Assembly (NCBI RefSeq): GCF_964026535.1
Contig: NZ_OZ032153.1
Location: forward strand, 682,001 to 746,000
Direction of reading: 5' to 3'
DNA: 64,000 nucleotides
DNA from: Candidatus Tisiphia endosymbiont of Sialis lutaria
GTDB lineage: Bacteria > Pseudomonadota > Alphaproteobacteria > Rickettsiales > Rickettsiaceae
Numbering within the stretch: position 1 is the first letter of the stretch; every line of letters begins with the position of its first letter. Positions 25,392-36,304 of this stretch are shown here, piece by piece. A program made the position numbers and the translations under genes. The notes below the pieces were generated by a model. That model had not been told where the DNA came from, made no database searches, and saw only the letters and a program-made list of their open reading frames with translations.

Positions 25392-25994
25392 TTATTTTTT
25401 TACTAAAATTTTTGCTCTATCAGTGATAATTTCATCAACAAGCCCAAATGATTTGGCTATTTCAGGATCCATGAAATTATCGCGTTCCATGCTTTTTTCA
25501 ATAGTCTCTAGTTCTTGCCCTGTATGCTTGACATATAAGAGATTAAGCATTCTTTTTAGTTTCATGGTTTCTTTGGCATGAATTTCGATATCTGTAGCCT
25601 GCCCTTGGTAACCACCTGACGGCTGATGGATCATTATACGACTATGCGGCAGGGAATAACGCATGCCTTTTTCTCCAGCAGTAAGCAATAGAGAACCCAT
25701 TGAGCAAGCTTGACCTATACAAAGAGTAGAAATTTTAGGTTTAATATATTGCATAGTATCATAAATTGCTAAACCAGAAGTTACAACGCCACCAGGAGAA
25801 TTAATATACATAGAAATATCTTTTTCTGGATTTTCTGCCTCAAGGAATAGTAATTGTGCAACCACTACATTTGCCATATAATCTTCAATTTGACCGCAAA
25901 CAAAAACGATACGTTCCTTTAATAACCTAGAATATATATCATAGGCTCTTTCCCCTCTAGAGGTTTGCTCAATTACCATTGGTACGTATGTCAT
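25392..25994 (-). CDS. clpP: ATP-dependent Clp protease proteolytic subunit
   Basis: 200 aa serine peptidase that forms the tetradecameric chamber used by ClpX/ClpA. Catalytic residues are visible: Ser in [13 protein letters not shown] (about residue 98), His in [15 protein letters not shown] (about 123) and Asp in [14 protein letters not shown] (about 172). [19 protein letters not shown] at the N-terminus is the conserved axial-loop and handle region. Length normal. It is convergent with sca4, with 33 bp between stops. No clpX in the window. Confidence 0.97.
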   Translation of the reverse strand: MTYVPMVIEQTSRGERAYDIYSRLLKERIVFVCGQIEDYMANVVVAQLLFLEAENPEKDISMYINSPGGVVTSGLAIYDTMQYIKPKISTLCIGQACSMGSLLLTAGEKGMRYSLPHSRIMIHQPSGGYQGQATDIEIHAKETMKLKRMLNLLYVKHTGQELETIEKSMERDNFMDPEIAKSFGLVDEIITDRAKILVKK

Positions 25995-26100
25995 TAATTT
26001 TTTCCTTAATTTAATAAATAATTATAGCACAAATGTATAGTAACCTGACCAACATTTGTACATTTGCTCCTACGGGAAAGTTGTCATTTCCGCCCACTAT

Positions 26101-26153
26101 TGTCATTCCCGCGTAAGCGGGAATCTAGATCCATGCTTTCGCAGGGATGACAC
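26101..26153. repeat. Palindromic element D
   Basis: TGTCATTCCCGCGTAAGCGG continues to the closing GCTTTCGCAGGGATGACA. The same two-hairpin unit occurs near 14.1, 22.2 and 52.1 kb. It lies in the tlc-clpP spacer; a related fragment precedes it at 26067-26083. Confidence 0.7.
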
Positions 26154-26274
26154 TAAGGCAAGTGGGGATGACATCCTTCGTAGAGATAACACAAAACAGG
26201 ATTGTCTTAATGCTACTAAAGTAGCTCCTTGCAATGACGGTATAATAATTCAGGTTAGTTATAATGCAACTAAC

Positions 26275-27828
26275 CTACTGCTGTGCTAGCAAGTTTTTAT
26301 AATATCGATTTAAGACTTTTACACCAAAAATCCAAGCTATACAAACAATAACAAAAACCACCATGAGAAAACCTGCTAGGTCATTATGTACAGCACTTGG
26401 AAAAATACTAAAAGAGACAAATTGAACAATTGCTCCAGCGGATTTTCCTATTTTGCCACCAAGTACATCTACAGCAGCTTTTCCCTTGGTTTTCATTTCA
26501 CTATCAAGAGGGATATAGACCATTTCTTTAGTAAAATCAAAAAGCGAATATTTTACTCCTTTCCCTAAAACATGCCACAAGCCACCTACAAAAACAATTA
26601 TCATTAATGGAGAAATGTGACTAAGACAAGTCGTAATTGCCAATAAAGGCTTTTCCAATAAGACGAAAGTAAAAAACATTGCTCCTGATAATAACGTTGC
26701 AACGGGAGTAAGTACAGCTCCCCAAAACCAACCACAATTTCTAACTAAACTACTACCTAGAAAAGCACAAATTAAAGTAAATATTCCAGTCCAAAAAAAT
26801 ACCTCACCACTGTAAGTTATAAATTCCTGGGTAGTAGGATATAACTCCTTGGTTTTAGACATCCATAATCCTTCAATTAAGTTGATTGACATGGAATATG
26901 AAACCATTAATACACAAATAATTCCTAAATATTTTGATTTAAGAATTATTTTGCTACTCTCAACTAACCCTAGCTTCAGTATATCGGTTCTTTTATTTTT
27001 ATATCTAATATTTTTAGTAGTTTCTATAATTTTCAATTCAACAAATCTATGTAAAATCAAACAGATCAGTCCAGATATGGTAACGATTACTATGAATGAT
27101 TTTAAAAGAATTTCTGTTTGGTCATTAAGATGAGAAAATAGAGGTAATAAGAAGTGATTACCTTTGGCAAAATAGACAATTACACTACCAGATATTAGCA
27201 AATTAGTTTGACCAAATAAGGAGAAAAACGAATAGAATCTTGGAGCTTCTTCAGTAGTAGTAATCTTATTAGCAAGTTGCCAATATAATAGTGTACATAC
27301 AATCATTGGCCATAATTCCCCTATTATATAAAATAACACAATACTCCATTTTCCCCAAATGATGATAAACCATTTTAAATGTGGAAGTGTAGTAATATAA
27401 TGTTCTATTATTTGAGGGTCTGGATGAAAATATTCTCGGTATGGAAACAAAACAAAGGTAAATAATAGGAAAAATCCCAAGAAAAAAGATAATATGATTC
27501 TGAAAGCTTGTTCAGTTGTCATAATATTACAAAGTTTGGAATAAAGAATGACAAATAAGATACCTGCAGGCATCTCGCCCCAAAGTTTTATAAAGCTTAA
27601 AACTTCCGAACTAATTAATGTTATTACCAGACTATCTTTCATACTACGTACTAGATTCTGGTTAAGGAGAATAAAGAATATTAGTAAAGCCATAGGCACA
27701 AACTTTACTAACTCGTTAGATCTGATAGGCCAAACAACGTGTCTAAATTTACTATTTCTAGCTCTATTCCACATAGTGAAAGAAGAATCTACTGCATTCA
27801 TATAATACTCATGCTCATTTTCAAGCAA
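26275..27828 (-). CDS. tlc: ATP/ADP translocase (nucleotide transport protein Tlc)
   Basis: Inner-membrane carrier that exchanges bacterial ADP for host ATP (or carries other nucleotides, depending on paralogue), a hallmark of obligate intracellular Rickettsiales and Chlamydiae. 517 aa with about twelve membrane segments. Family motifs: [18 protein letters not shown] at the N-terminus, [20 protein letters not shown] with the charged residues of the first helices, [18 protein letters not shown], and [20 protein letters not shown] with [18 protein letters not shown] near residue 425, which is diagnostic. Which of the Tlc1-5 subfamilies it belongs to cannot be decided by eye. Confidence 0.95.
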   Translation of the reverse strand: MLENEHEYYMNAVDSSFTMWNRARNSKFRHVVWPIRSNELVKFVPMALLIFFILLNQNLVRSMKDSLVITLISSEVLSFIKLWGEMPAGILFVILYSKLCNIMTTEQAFRIILSFFLGFFLLFTFVLFPYREYFHPDPQIIEHYITTLPHLKWFIIIWGKWSIVLFYIIGELWPMIVCTLLYWQLANKITTTEEAPRFYSFFSLFGQTNLLISGSVIVYFAKGNHFLLPLFSHLNDQTEILLKSFIVIVTISGLICLILHRFVELKIIETTKNIRYKNKRTDILKLGLVESSKIILKSKYLGIICVLMVSYSMSINLIEGLWMSKTKELYPTTQEFITYSGEVFFWTGIFTLICAFLGSSLVRNCGWFWGAVLTPVATLLSGAMFFTFVLLEKPLLAITTCLSHISPLMIIVFVGGLWHVLGKGVKYSLFDFTKEMVYIPLDSEMKTKGKAAVDVLGGKIGKSAGAIVQFVSFSIFPSAVHNDLAGFLMVVFVIVCIAWIFGVKVLNRYYKNLLAQQ

Positions 27829-27851
27829 CCTAAACTATTATAAAACCCCTG

Positions 27852-29168
27852 TCAAGTGGTTTTATCATATAATAAATATTCAGCAATAAACTTGGATGGG
27901 TTTTTTATTGGATCTAATATTTTCTTAAATTCTTTTCTGTTACATGGTGATTCAAATAAATTGTATTTTATTTTGCATTTTATTTTCTTAAAATAACTAT
28001 TCTTTTCTTCTTTTTCGTGGAAAGGCGAATAATTATTTTGCCTAATATCATCTATATATCTTCTTATATCATTTGGATTATATGCTAAATAAATATATTT
28101 TTTTAATTCGCGTGATAATTTATTACTATTAAACTCATTATTCCAACCATTGCTTAAGTAAATTATAGGCTTATCTGCTACAACTACCTCTGCAAGAGCA
28201 GAAGTTCCATCACTTATTACAATATCTGCAGAAATTATATCATTTACTAAAGAAGTGTTGGTACTATCAGAAATAGTAACATTTTGTAAGCTTCTAAACT
28301 TTATAAAAATTTGATTAATTTCTTCTTGGGTTAAAAATCCTAAGTTAGTAGTAGAAAAAAATAAATGTTGATGAGGTCTTATAATAAAATTTATATTTGG
28401 ATTTTGTAGTGCATAATTATAAAAAAAATAATGATAATTCAAGAAAGTTGAGCCACCTTCAAATAGGTCTCTATATTGAAAGGATAGCTGCCACCTTGGT
28501 AACCATAAAATAGTTTCTGGAGCCTTTTTAGAGCTAGTGATAATACCTTCTCTAACTTCTTTATAAGTTTGATATCCTGAAACAATAATACGATCTTTTG
28601 GAAAGCCATATTTTTTAATATAAATATCTTTTGTACTTTCTGAATCAACAAATACTAAATCCATAATATTTGGTAATTTTTTATCATTTATGTGATCTTG
28701 ATGAAAAATGTGAGGACCATAAGGAATATATACTATCTTTTTTGCAATTTTTTTAAGAGTTGAATTGATAAAGTAAGGATCTAAAATTGAATCATTGTAA
28801 ATATTATAAGGGTTCTGGATAAAAATATAATCTGGTTTATATGATTCAATAGTTTCGCATTTTGTATAAGGTTCTATCTTTCCGCAAGGATATAGTACAT
28901 CATTATTATCAAATTTTGCTGTAAACTTCATATCTATATTTACGTTATAGCATCGATTATATAATGGAATAGCAACAATTTTTACATCATGCCCTGTTTC
29001 TTTCATTGCTTTATATAGGGTATATACTCCTTTGCCACCATTAGTTTCTGTATGTACTATAAACATTATTTTTTTAGGAGTTGGAAGCTTATTTTTTCCA
29101 AATAATGCAAAAAATATTATTGAAATTATGCTAAAAAAGACAATAGATAGTAAGAATTTTGTTTTCAT
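27852..29168 (-). CDS. CDP-glycerol glycerophosphotransferase-like (TagF/TagB type) protein
   Basis: 438 aa with an N-terminal membrane anchor (residues 5-22). The C-terminal half resembles the GT-B fold of CDP-glycerol:glycerophosphotransferases: ETILWLPRWQLSF, NINFIIRPHQHLFF and ADIVISDGTSALAEVVVADK, then PIIYLSNG, in family order. These enzymes add glycerol-phosphate or similar units to surface polymers. Gram-negative relatives act in capsule or LPS decoration. The acceptor is unknown. The upstream tlc-side gap is only 23 bp. The start follows no strong ribosome site. Confidence 0.68.
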   Translation of the reverse strand: MKTKFLLSIVFFSIISIIFFALFGKNKLPTPKKIMFIVHTETNGGKGVYTLYKAMKETGHDVKIVAIPLYNRCYNVNIDMKFTAKFDNNDVLYPCGKIEPYTKCETIESYKPDYIFIQNPYNIYNDSILDPYFINSTLKKIAKKIVYIPYGPHIFHQDHINDKKLPNIMDLVFVDSESTKDIYIKKYGFPKDRIIVSGYQTYKEVREGIITSSKKAPETILWLPRWQLSFQYRDLFEGGSTFLNYHYFFYNYALQNPNINFIIRPHQHLFFSTTNLGFLTQEEINQIFIKFRSLQNVTISDSTNTSLVNDIISADIVISDGTSALAEVVVADKPIIYLSNGWNNEFNSNKLSRELKKYIYLAYNPNDIRRYIDDIRQNNYSPFHEKEEKNSYFKKIKCKIKYNLFESPCNRKEFKKILDPIKNPSKFIAEYLLYDKTT

Positions 29169-29638
29169 ACAAGATTAAGTAATTATTATAATATCCTGCA
29201 ATAAACAAGGCTGTTCAAAAATCGGACTGTAAGCTTTATATTATAGCATTATAATTTATAAATACTATTTAATTTATTACCCACATCTTTTTTATGGTAG
29301 TTTAATAAGTTGTGGGAAAATAGCCAATGTCATTGCGAGGAAGTGCAAAGTCCGAACAAGGCAATCAATTTTGGTTACTTTTTTGGATCAACTATGTTTC
29401 GCAATAAAAATTTAAATAAATTTAGTTTAAATTTTTATTGCTTCTTGCACATGACAGCAACAATTCTGCTATAGCTATTTGCTTCATACATTTACAATAT
29501 ATTTATTGTAATGTATACCTATTTTTAAACTTTTTTGAATTTATAATTGCTGCTTACAATCTAGTTAACTTGACAATTGGTAAAGTTTGCAAAAATATAT
29601 TTACCTAAATGTTTAGGTTATACAAGTATATGATTTTC
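29169..29638. repeat. Repeat-bearing spacer with a 16 bp perfect hairpin
   Basis: The gap holds an element C relative (TCATTGCGAGGAAGTGCAAA from about 29328; arms not complete). Inside it is a perfect stem: GCAATAAAAATTTAAA (29401-29416) pairs with TTTAAATTTTTATTGC (29426-29441) around nine bases. It may be a small independent palindrome nested in the older repeat. No gene seen. Confidence 0.6.
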
Positions 29639-30289
29639 TTAAATTTTTAACCCCGATTTAGTCCAATCCTTATTAAAAATCTCTAAACCTGAATCTGTTA
29701 GTGGATGATTTAATAATTGCTTAATAATTTTACCAGACATTGTCGCAACATCAGCCTTATACATAGCAGCTTGATAAACATGGTTAGGGCTTCTTATAGA
29801 TGCAGCAAGGATTTTTGTTTGATACTGATAATTATCGTATACTTGTCTTATATCACTTATTAAACTAATACCATTTTGACCTATATCATCAAGTCTACCG
29901 ATAAAAGGTGATATATAAGATGCTCCAGCTTTTGCAGCGATAAGTGCCTGATTAACAGAAAAGCATAAGGTCATATTCACTTTTTTTCCTTTACCTACAA
30001 AATATTGGCACGCCTTAATACCGTCCCATGTCATAGGTAACTTAATCGCAATATTACTGGATATTTCTAAAATTTTATTACCTTGATTAATCATAGTATC
30101 AACATCATTAGCAACCACTTCAACGCTAACATCAGAAGTTATTATCTTACATATTTCTGCAATAGTTGATACAAAGTCGTATTTTGTCTTAGACATCAAG
30201 GAAGGATTAGTAGTTATGCCATCAATTATACCTAATTGGTTAATCTCATCAATTTCTTTAATATCAGCACTATCTAGAAAAATTTGCAT
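29639..30289 (-). CDS. tal: Transaldolase / fructose-6-phosphate aldolase family (TalC/Fsa)
   Basis: 216 aa, the short transaldolase class. MQIFLDSADIKEIDEINQLG at the N-terminus, ITTNPSLMSKT, Schiff-base Lys in NIAIKLPMTWDGIKAC (about residue 84), MTLCFSVNQALIAAKAG, SPFIGRLDDIG and AASIRSPNHVYQAAM are all in place. It transfers dihydroxyacetone units in the non-oxidative pentose phosphate pathway, or acts as an F6P aldolase. It starts directly after the parB stop, so it is in the ndk-mnmG-rsmG-parA-parB operon. The pathway is absent from most studied Rickettsia but reported for the Torix group. Confidence 0.9.
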   Translation of the reverse strand: MQIFLDSADIKEIDEINQLGIIDGITTNPSLMSKTKYDFVSTIAEICKIITSDVSVEVVANDVDTMINQGNKILEISSNIAIKLPMTWDGIKACQYFVGKGKKVNMTLCFSVNQALIAAKAGASYISPFIGRLDDIGQNGISLISDIRQVYDNYQYQTKILAASIRSPNHVYQAAMYKADVATMSGKIIKQLLNHPLTDSGLEIFNKDWTKSGLKI

Positions 30290-31162
30290 TTAATTTAACC
30301 TCGATAAAATTGAATCAAGTTCTTCTAAATTACTATAGTGAAATATCAATTTCCCACCAATTGGGTAATCTTCAATAGTTACTTTTATATTAAATCTTTC
30401 TGACAATGATTTAGCTAATAATTGTAAATCATTCTCTTTACTACTCTCTTTTAGAAGACCTCTCCCTATACGTTTATCATGTTCTGGGGTTTTTGTATAT
30501 TCATTTTTAGACCAATTTCTTACTATATCTTCAGTTTGACGAACACTTAAATCATTCTCAATAATATGATTAGCTATTACCTCAGCTTGCTGGTGATTAA
30601 TTAGACATCTTGCATGTCCCATAGTTAAAAGCCCCTCATTTATTTTATCTTTGATAGATTGTGGTAACTGATTTAGTCTTAATAAATTAGCTATATGACT
30701 ACGGCTCTTGCTAACTTTTTCTGCTAATTGCTCTTGTGTATAACCAAACTCTTTTATTAATCTCTCAAATCCTTCCGATTCTTCTATAACAGATAATTCC
30801 TCTCTTTGAATATTTTCAATTAGAGCTATTTCTATAATTTCTTTATCTCCTATATCTTTTATAATAGCAGGAATATCAGTAAGCTTAGCCACCTTACAAG
30901 CACGCCAACGTCTCTCACCAGCTATAATTTTATATTTCCCATCACTGACTGAGCTAACAATAATTGGTTGTAACAAACCATTATTACTTATGGAATCGGC
31001 TAATTCTTTTATTTTATCATATTCAAACTTTTTTCTTGGTTGATTATTCCTAGCTTCAATTTTATCAATATCTATAATTTTTACTAACTCATCCTTCTCT
31101 ACAGTAAAAACTTCTTCTCCAAGCAAAGCTGATAATCCTTTGCCTAAATTTTTATTTTTCAT
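30290..31162 (-). CDS. parB: Chromosome partitioning protein ParB
   Basis: CTP-dependent DNA clamp that loads at parS sites near the origin. 290 aa: N-terminal ParB/sulfiredoxin domain with ARNNQPRKKF (about residue 36) and the CTP-binding IIAGERRWRACKVA (about 79); central HTH with YTQEQLAEKVSKSRSHIANL; C-terminal dimerisation segment. Overlaps parA by 4 bp (ATGA) and abuts the transaldolase gene. oriC at about 0.3 kb is only 30 kb away, as expected for parABS. Confidence 0.96.
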   Translation of the reverse strand: MKNKNLGKGLSALLGEEVFTVEKDELVKIIDIDKIEARNNQPRKKFEYDKIKELADSISNNGLLQPIIVSSVSDGKYKIIAGERRWRACKVAKLTDIPAIIKDIGDKEIIEIALIENIQREELSVIEESEGFERLIKEFGYTQEQLAEKVSKSRSHIANLLRLNQLPQSIKDKINEGLLTMGHARCLINHQQAEVIANHIIENDLSVRQTEDIVRNWSKNEYTKTPEHDKRIGRGLLKESSKENDLQLLAKSLSERFNIKVTIEDYPIGGKLIFHYSNLEELDSILSRLN

Positions 31163-31923
31163 ATATTTCTACCTAAAATCTCTTTTGTAAGTTCTATATA
31201 AGCAATAGAGCCAGTACATTTATGATCGTAGATAATTGCTGGTTGACCGTGAGATGGTGCTTCAGATAGTTTTACATTCCGTGGAATAACTGTCTTAAAT
31301 ACCAATCCTCCTAAGCATTTTCTAACATCATTCTCTACTTGCTCAGTTAATCGATTGCGTTTATCATACATAGTAAATAAAATGCCGGCAATTTTTATTT
31401 TAGGGTTTAAATTCTTTTCTACAATTTCAATTGTTTTTAGCAAATGACTTAATCCTTCTAATGAATAAAAATCACATTGCATAGGGATTAATACATAGTC
31501 ACAAGCCACTAATGCATTAACTGTCAATAAGTTAAGAGAAGGAGGGCAATCTATAATAATGTACTCATATTTATTGACTAATTTATTTAACAAATTTGAT
31601 AATAAATATTCACGCTTTTGTATACTTAATAAATCTATCTCAGCACCTGATAAATTAGTGTTAGCTGTAATTATTTGTAAATTTGGAATATTCGTTTGTA
31701 TTATGGCTTCTTCAATCGTTTTTGAACCAATTAGTACCTGATAAATAGTAACTTTTCTATCCTGTTGGCTTATACCAAAACCAGTGCTACTATTTCCCTG
31801 AGGATCTAAATCTATTACCAAAATCTTTTTACCCATTACAGATAAAGCTGTCGACAAATTTACAGTAGTTGTGCTTTTTGCAACTCCACCTTTTTGGTTA
31901 ACTACCGCAACTATTTTTGTCAT
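31159..31923 (-). CDS. parA: Chromosome partitioning ATPase ParA (Soj)
   Basis: 254 aa deviant-Walker ATPase that forms DNA-bound dimers and segregates origins together with ParB. The N-terminus has VVNQKGGVAKSTTTVNLSTA with the deviant KGG..KST Walker A. LVIDLDPQGNSSTGFG is the A' motif, and YIIIDCPPSLNLLTVNALVA is Walker B. Length normal. It overlaps rsmG by 26 bp and parB by 4 bp, so it is translationally coupled in the operon. In Caulobacter the ParA/ParB-origin complex is anchored at the pole by PopZ, which also has a homologue here (55362-55826). Confidence 0.96.
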   Translation of the reverse strand: MTKIVAVVNQKGGVAKSTTTVNLSTALSVMGKKILVIDLDPQGNSSTGFGISQQDRKVTIYQVLIGSKTIEEAIIQTNIPNLQIITANTNLSGAEIDLLSIQKREYLLSNLLNKLVNKYEYIIIDCPPSLNLLTVNALVACDYVLIPMQCDFYSLEGLSHLLKTIEIVEKNLNPKIKIAGILFTMYDKRNRLTEQVENDVRKCLGGLVFKTVIPRNVKLSEAPSHGQPAIIYDHKCTGSIAYIELTKEILGRNI

Positions 31924-32497
31924 ATATGTTACTAATTTCTAAAATCTTACTATTATTAGAAGTCTCACTATCATATATAGAATGACAAAAAGACCATCTC
32001 TTTTTAGCAATCTCAATTTCTTGTTGATACTTCTCACCTTTAAATAATAAATACTTATTTCTTACATTAATATGTTTAGTATAAGCCAATATTTTATCTA
32101 ACTGAGTACAAGCTCTAGAAGTTAATATATCACAATCTAATTTAACACTTTCTATTCGTTGATTAACCACATTAATTTTATTACTAGAAATTTTGGAAGC
32201 TTGCAATAAAAAAACAGATTTTCTTACATCAGACTCTACTAAAGTAACATTCTTTATCCCGGCAATAGACAAAACTATTCCTGGAAATCCACCACCTGAA
32301 CCAACATCTATTAAATGAATATTTTGGTCATTTATGTACTTCATTAGTTGTAAAGAATCTAAGATATGTCTCACCCAAAAATCATTCTTGGTATTACAAG
32401 AAACGAGATTAATAGCTTTATTCCATTTCAACGTTAATGATTGATACTTCTCAAGAGCTTCTAATACTTCACGTGAAACACTACTATAATTATACAT
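31898..32497 (-). CDS. rsmG: 16S rRNA (guanine-527 N7)-methyltransferase RsmG (GidB)
   Basis: 199 aa AdoMet enzyme that methylates G527 of 16S rRNA. The Rossmann motif LIDVGSGGGFPGIVLSIAG is near residue 60 and ILTSRACTQLDKIL near residue 123; both are GidB hallmarks, as is the N-terminal WNKAINLVS. It starts at the end of mnmG (one-base overlap), the classical gidA-gidB pair. Loss of the gene gives low-level streptomycin resistance in other bacteria; here it looks intact. Confidence 0.94.
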   Translation of the reverse strand: MYNYSSVSREVLEALEKYQSLTLKWNKAINLVSCNTKNDFWVRHILDSLQLMKYINDQNIHLIDVGSGGGFPGIVLSIAGIKNVTLVESDVRKSVFLLQASKISSNKINVVNQRIESVKLDCDILTSRACTQLDKILAYTKHINVRNKYLLFKGEKYQQEIEIAKKRWSFCHSIYDSETSNNSKILEISNIYDKNSCGS

Positions 32498-34350
32498 TAA
32501 TGTCTATATTTTGTTTTTATATAAACTATAATTGCTATTAAAGCAGCTGGAGTAACCCCAGATATTCTTCTAGCTGCACCAATAGTAGCTGGTTTGTGAT
32601 ACTGGAGTTTTTCCCTTACTTCTGTAGACAAGCTGGGTATTTTGAAGTAATCAATATCATCATCTAATAATTCTAGCTCTTCTTCTTTAAATAATTGAAT
32701 ATCTGCATTTTGTCTAGTCAAATAAGAAGAATATTTTGATTCAATACAAAGATAATGAAGAATTTTTTTATTTAATGAAATAAGCTCTGGAAAGATTTCT
32801 ATCGTTTTATCAACACCAAAATTTGGTAATCCTAGTAAATCAAAGGCTGTTTTATATGAACCATCTTGTGCGATAGAGACGCCCAGGTTGGCTAATTTAG
32901 TAGTTGTTAAAGAGATAGTTTTTACAATGTTTTCTACCTTATGAATATCGTCACATTTCTTACTAAAAACTTCTTTACGTAAATTAGATATAATACCAAT
33001 ATCTATAGCCATTTGAGTTAGTCTTAAATCTGCATTATCTGCCCTAACCGAAAGTCTATATTCAGATCTAGAAGTAAACATTCTATAAGGCTCTATTGTA
33101 CCAAGAGTGATTAAATCATCAATCATAACACCAATATAGGCATCTGCTCTAGTCAAAATAAAATTTGATTGATTTTTTAGTGATAAGGCTGCATTAATGC
33201 CAGCCATAATTCCTTGCCCCGCGGCTTCTTCATAGCCAGTGGTGCCATTAATTTGACCAGCAAAATACAATCCCTTAATTTTTTTCGTTTCTAACGTTAT
33301 TTTTAACTCTCTAGGATCAACATAATCATATTCTATTGCATATCCTGGTTTTAACATAGTGGCATTTTTAAGACCAGGAATTGTTTTTAGCAATGCTAAT
33401 TGTATATCTTCAGGTAATGATGTAGATATGCCATTTGGGTATATAGTATGGTCGTCCAAGCCTTCAGGTTCTAAAAATATTTGATGACTTGCTTTAGAGA
33501 ATCTAGTAACCTTATCTTCAATGGATGGACAATATCTTGGTCCTATACTCTTGATTTGTCCAGAATACATAGCTGACTTATCTAAGTTATTCCTAATAAT
33601 TTCATGAGTTTGTTCAGTTGTTCTAGTAACGAAACAATTTATTTGCTTTATCTTAACAGAAGTTGTGAGTTCGGAAAAAGGGCGTGGCACAGCATCTCCA
33701 GCCTGCACCTCTATTTCGTTATAATCAATTGTTCTTCCATCTATTCTTGGAGGAGTACCAGTTTTTAACCTACCAAGAGCAAAGCCGAAAGATTTTAGTG
33801 CGTTAGATAAACCGTATGACGGCTTTTCACCTATTCTACCCGATGGAATTTTTTTATCTCCTATGTGAATGAGTCCGGATAAAAATGTACCGGTAGTTAA
33901 TATAACTTTTTGACATTCAATTCTAGTACCATCATCTAAGGTTAATGCTTTTACTTCAGAGTTGTGTATCTCAATATTTTCTACAGATGCACATAAAATT
34001 GTCAAATTTGGATGATTTATCAAGGCATTATACATAGCTTTTTTATAAAGCTTTCTATCAGCTTGAGCTCTTGGTCCCCAAACTGCTGGACCTTTGCTTT
34101 CATTAAGCATCTTATAATGGATACCAGCTTGATCTATAATTTTACCCATGAGTCCATCAAGAGCGTCTATCTCTTTTACTAAAGTACCTTTTGCTACCCC
34201 ACCTATTGCAGGATTGCAAGACATTTCACCAAGATTATCTAGTTTTAAAGTAATTAAAAGAGTATCCATGCCAAGACGTGCAGCAGCCGAAGCTGCCTCA
34301 CAACCAGCATGACCACCGCCAATAACTACAACGCTATACTTCATAATCAT
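32497..34350 (-). CDS. mnmG: tRNA uridine-34 carboxymethylaminomethyl enzyme MnmG (GidA)
   Basis: 617 aa FAD protein that, with MnmE, makes cmnm5U34 in tRNA. The N-terminal dinucleotide motif is [41 protein letters not shown] has the conserved active-site Cys, and [14 protein letters not shown]-type and [17 protein letters not shown] segments are present. Later come [21 protein letters not shown] (Cys absent, normal) and [20 protein letters not shown]. Start ATGATTATG is five bases after ndk on the same strand. mnmE is not in the window. Confidence 0.96.
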   Translation of the reverse strand: MIMKYSVVVIGGGHAGCEAASAAARLGMDTLLITLKLDNLGEMSCNPAIGGVAKGTLVKEIDALDGLMGKIIDQAGIHYKMLNESKGPAVWGPRAQADRKLYKKAMYNALINHPNLTILCASVENIEIHNSEVKALTLDDGTRIECQKVILTTGTFLSGLIHIGDKKIPSGRIGEKPSYGLSNALKSFGFALGRLKTGTPPRIDGRTIDYNEIEVQAGDAVPRPFSELTTSVKIKQINCFVTRTTEQTHEIIRNNLDKSAMYSGQIKSIGPRYCPSIEDKVTRFSKASHQIFLEPEGLDDHTIYPNGISTSLPEDIQLALLKTIPGLKNATMLKPGYAIEYDYVDPRELKITLETKKIKGLYFAGQINGTTGYEEAAGQGIMAGINAALSLKNQSNFILTRADAYIGVMIDDLITLGTIEPYRMFTSRSEYRLSVRADNADLRLTQMAIDIGIISNLRKEVFSKKCDDIHKVENIVKTISLTTTKLANLGVSIAQDGSYKTAFDLLGLPNFGVDKTIEIFPELISLNKKILHYLCIESKYSSYLTRQNADIQLFKEEELELLDDDIDYFKIPSLSTEVREKLQYHKPATIGAARRISGVTPAALIAIIVYIKTKYRH

Positions 34351-34354
34351 TGTG

Positions 34355-34777
34355 TTATTCTACAATTTCTTTTTCAGCAAAGAAAAATCTCACTTCTCTT
34401 TCAGCACTTTCTAAAGTATCAGAACCATGTATACTATTTTCCTCAATATTTTTTGCAAAATCTTTTCTAATAGTACCTAATTCAGCATCATTTGGATTAG
34501 TAGCTCCCATTATTTTACGATTTTGTAAAACAGCATTTTCTCCTTTAAGAACCTGCAAAACAACCGGACCGGAAGTAATAGACTCTATTAAACTATTAAA
34601 AAATGCTCTTGATTTATGTTCTGCATAAAAAATTTCTGCTTGATCTCTAGTTAAAATAGTCATTTTTTGAGCTACTATTTTTAGCCCATTATTTTCTAAG
34701 TAAGAATTAATTTTACCAATTAGATTTCTTTTCGTAGCATCTGGCTTAATCATTGAAAACGTATATTCTTGAGTCAC
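34355..34777 (-). CDS. ndk: Nucleoside diphosphate kinase
   Basis: 140 aa; transfers the gamma-phosphate between NTPs and NDPs through a phospho-His. [20 protein letters not shown] at the N-terminus, [15 protein letters not shown] and [16 protein letters not shown] with the catalytic His near residue 117 are textbook. First gene of the ndk-mnmG-rsmG-parA-parB-tal run, four bases before mnmG. The same order is known in Rickettsia. Confidence 0.97.
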   Translation of the reverse strand: MTQEYTFSMIKPDATKRNLIGKINSYLENNGLKIVAQKMTILTRDQAEIFYAEHKSRAFFNSLIESITSGPVVLQVLKGENAVLQNRKIMGATNPNDAELGTIRKDFAKNIEENSIHGSDTLESAEREVRFFFAEKEIVE

Positions 34778-34865
34778 AGTAAACCTTTATTAATTTATTA
34801 TTAACATTTATATAAATTTATATATTTTTGGCAAGTAAATTCTGATAGTACAGTTAGGTAACATG

Positions 34866-36149
34866 TTATGCAGTTCTTCTAGAGCTATAATTCCAAGTTA
34901 AGGAAAGAATTATTGCTCCCAAGAAAGCGGACAGGCTAAAAAATAAAAAAACACCATTCCAACCTAAGTTATCAGAAATCCAACCAACACATACGCCAGC
35001 CAGTGCAGCACCAAGATAACCAAATAAACCTGAAAGACCATTAGCTGTACCAACGGCTTGTTTATTAGTAAAATCTGCTGTAGCAACACCTATTAATACT
35101 TGTGGTCCAGATACAAAAAAACCAACCAAAGCAAGAGTAATAATACTAAATATTTCATACTCATTTGGCATTTGCCAAAATAAAATAATAGTAAAAGCTA
35201 AAGCAAACATAAATACTGAACCAACTGGTCCACGTCGTCCCTGAAATATTTTATCTGACATCCATCCAGCAACAATACCACCAGTTAAACCTAAAATGTC
35301 ATAAGAAGCAACTTGCCAACCAGCTTGAGCAATAGTAATGTTTTTTAGCTCGCACAAAAACACAGGAGCCCAAAAAATTATACCTGAACGCACAATATAA
35401 ATAAACATGTTGGCAAAACACACATACCACATTAATCTATTACAAAATACAATTTTTATTAATTGAGTTGTTAATAAATTATCACTATCAAGAGATATAT
35501 CACATTCTTTGTACTCTTCCACTATAGGTAAATTAACCTCACTGGGAGAATTACGTAATCTATTGAATAGAAATAATGATACTAATAATGCAATTATTCC
35601 AGGAATTATAAACGCTGCTTTCCAACCGTAAGCATCTATTAAATAACCACATACTATCATAGTGATTGCTCCGCCAATTTGATTAGAAGTGGCTCCTAGA
35701 GACCATTTCATTCCTAATTCCTTAGAAGCGTACCAATAAGTTAACATACGTGTTGCAGGTGGCCAACCCATAGATTGAAACCAATTATTCATAATCCATA
35801 AAATACCAAGAGATGTTATGCTTGAAGCAAAACCTGATAACAATGTTACAACACCTACACATATAAGACCAATTACCATAAATATACGAGCATTTGATCT
35901 ATCACTTAAGAATCCATTACATAACTTTCCTATACCATAAAATATAGAGGCAGTTGTTAAAATCCAACCAAGTTGAGTTTTGGTTACATCAAAATGCTCC
36001 ATTAAAGCAGGCATTACAATATTAAAATTCTGACGACAAAGTATGAATGTCGAGTAACCAACAATTATCGAATATAAAATTCTAATACGCCAACTATTAT
36101 ACTTTTTTGCATAAGGGGGTCTTTCTTTAAAGGGTATATTTGCCATCAC
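34866..36149 (-). CDS. MFS transporter, GlpT/UhpT-like (organophosphate antiporter type)
   Basis: 427 aa with about twelve membrane segments. YSTFILCRQNFNIVMPALME in the first helix replaces the usual YxxRKNFN of organophosphate:phosphate antiporters. GIGKLCNGFLSDRSNARIFM matches MFS motif A, and NNWFQSMGWPPATRMLTYWY is a strong GlpT/UhpT signature in helix 4-5. GGIVAGWMSDKIFQGRRGPV repeats motif A in the second half. Rickettsiae take up glycerol-3-phosphate this way for phospholipid synthesis, so G3P is the likely substrate. It stands near ndk, as in R. prowazekii. Confidence 0.88.
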   Translation of the reverse strand: MMANIPFKERPPYAKKYNSWRIRILYSIIVGYSTFILCRQNFNIVMPALMEHFDVTKTQLGWILTTASIFYGIGKLCNGFLSDRSNARIFMVIGLICVGVVTLLSGFASSITSLGILWIMNNWFQSMGWPPATRMLTYWYASKELGMKWSLGATSNQIGGAITMIVCGYLIDAYGWKAAFIIPGIIALLVSLFLFNRLRNSPSEVNLPIVEEYKECDISLDSDNLLTTQLIKIVFCNRLMWYVCFANMFIYIVRSGIIFWAPVFLCELKNITIAQAGWQVASYDILGLTGGIVAGWMSDKIFQGRRGPVGSVFMFALAFTIILFWQMPNEYEIFSIITLALVGFFVSGPQVLIGVATADFTNKQAVGTANGLSGLFGYLGAALAGVCVGWISDNLGWNGVFLFFSLSAFLGAIILSLTWNYSSRRTA

Positions 36150-36304
36150 TGCCTTGATTTATCAATTTTGCATTATATATCCTTGTCAAGAAAAATACTA
36201 CAAGCTATTATGTTTTTTATATCTAAAACTTATTTTTCATCAAATATACTTGAGATATATTGCAAACTAGGATAACTTACCTATAAACTCTAAAATTATT
36301 TTAA

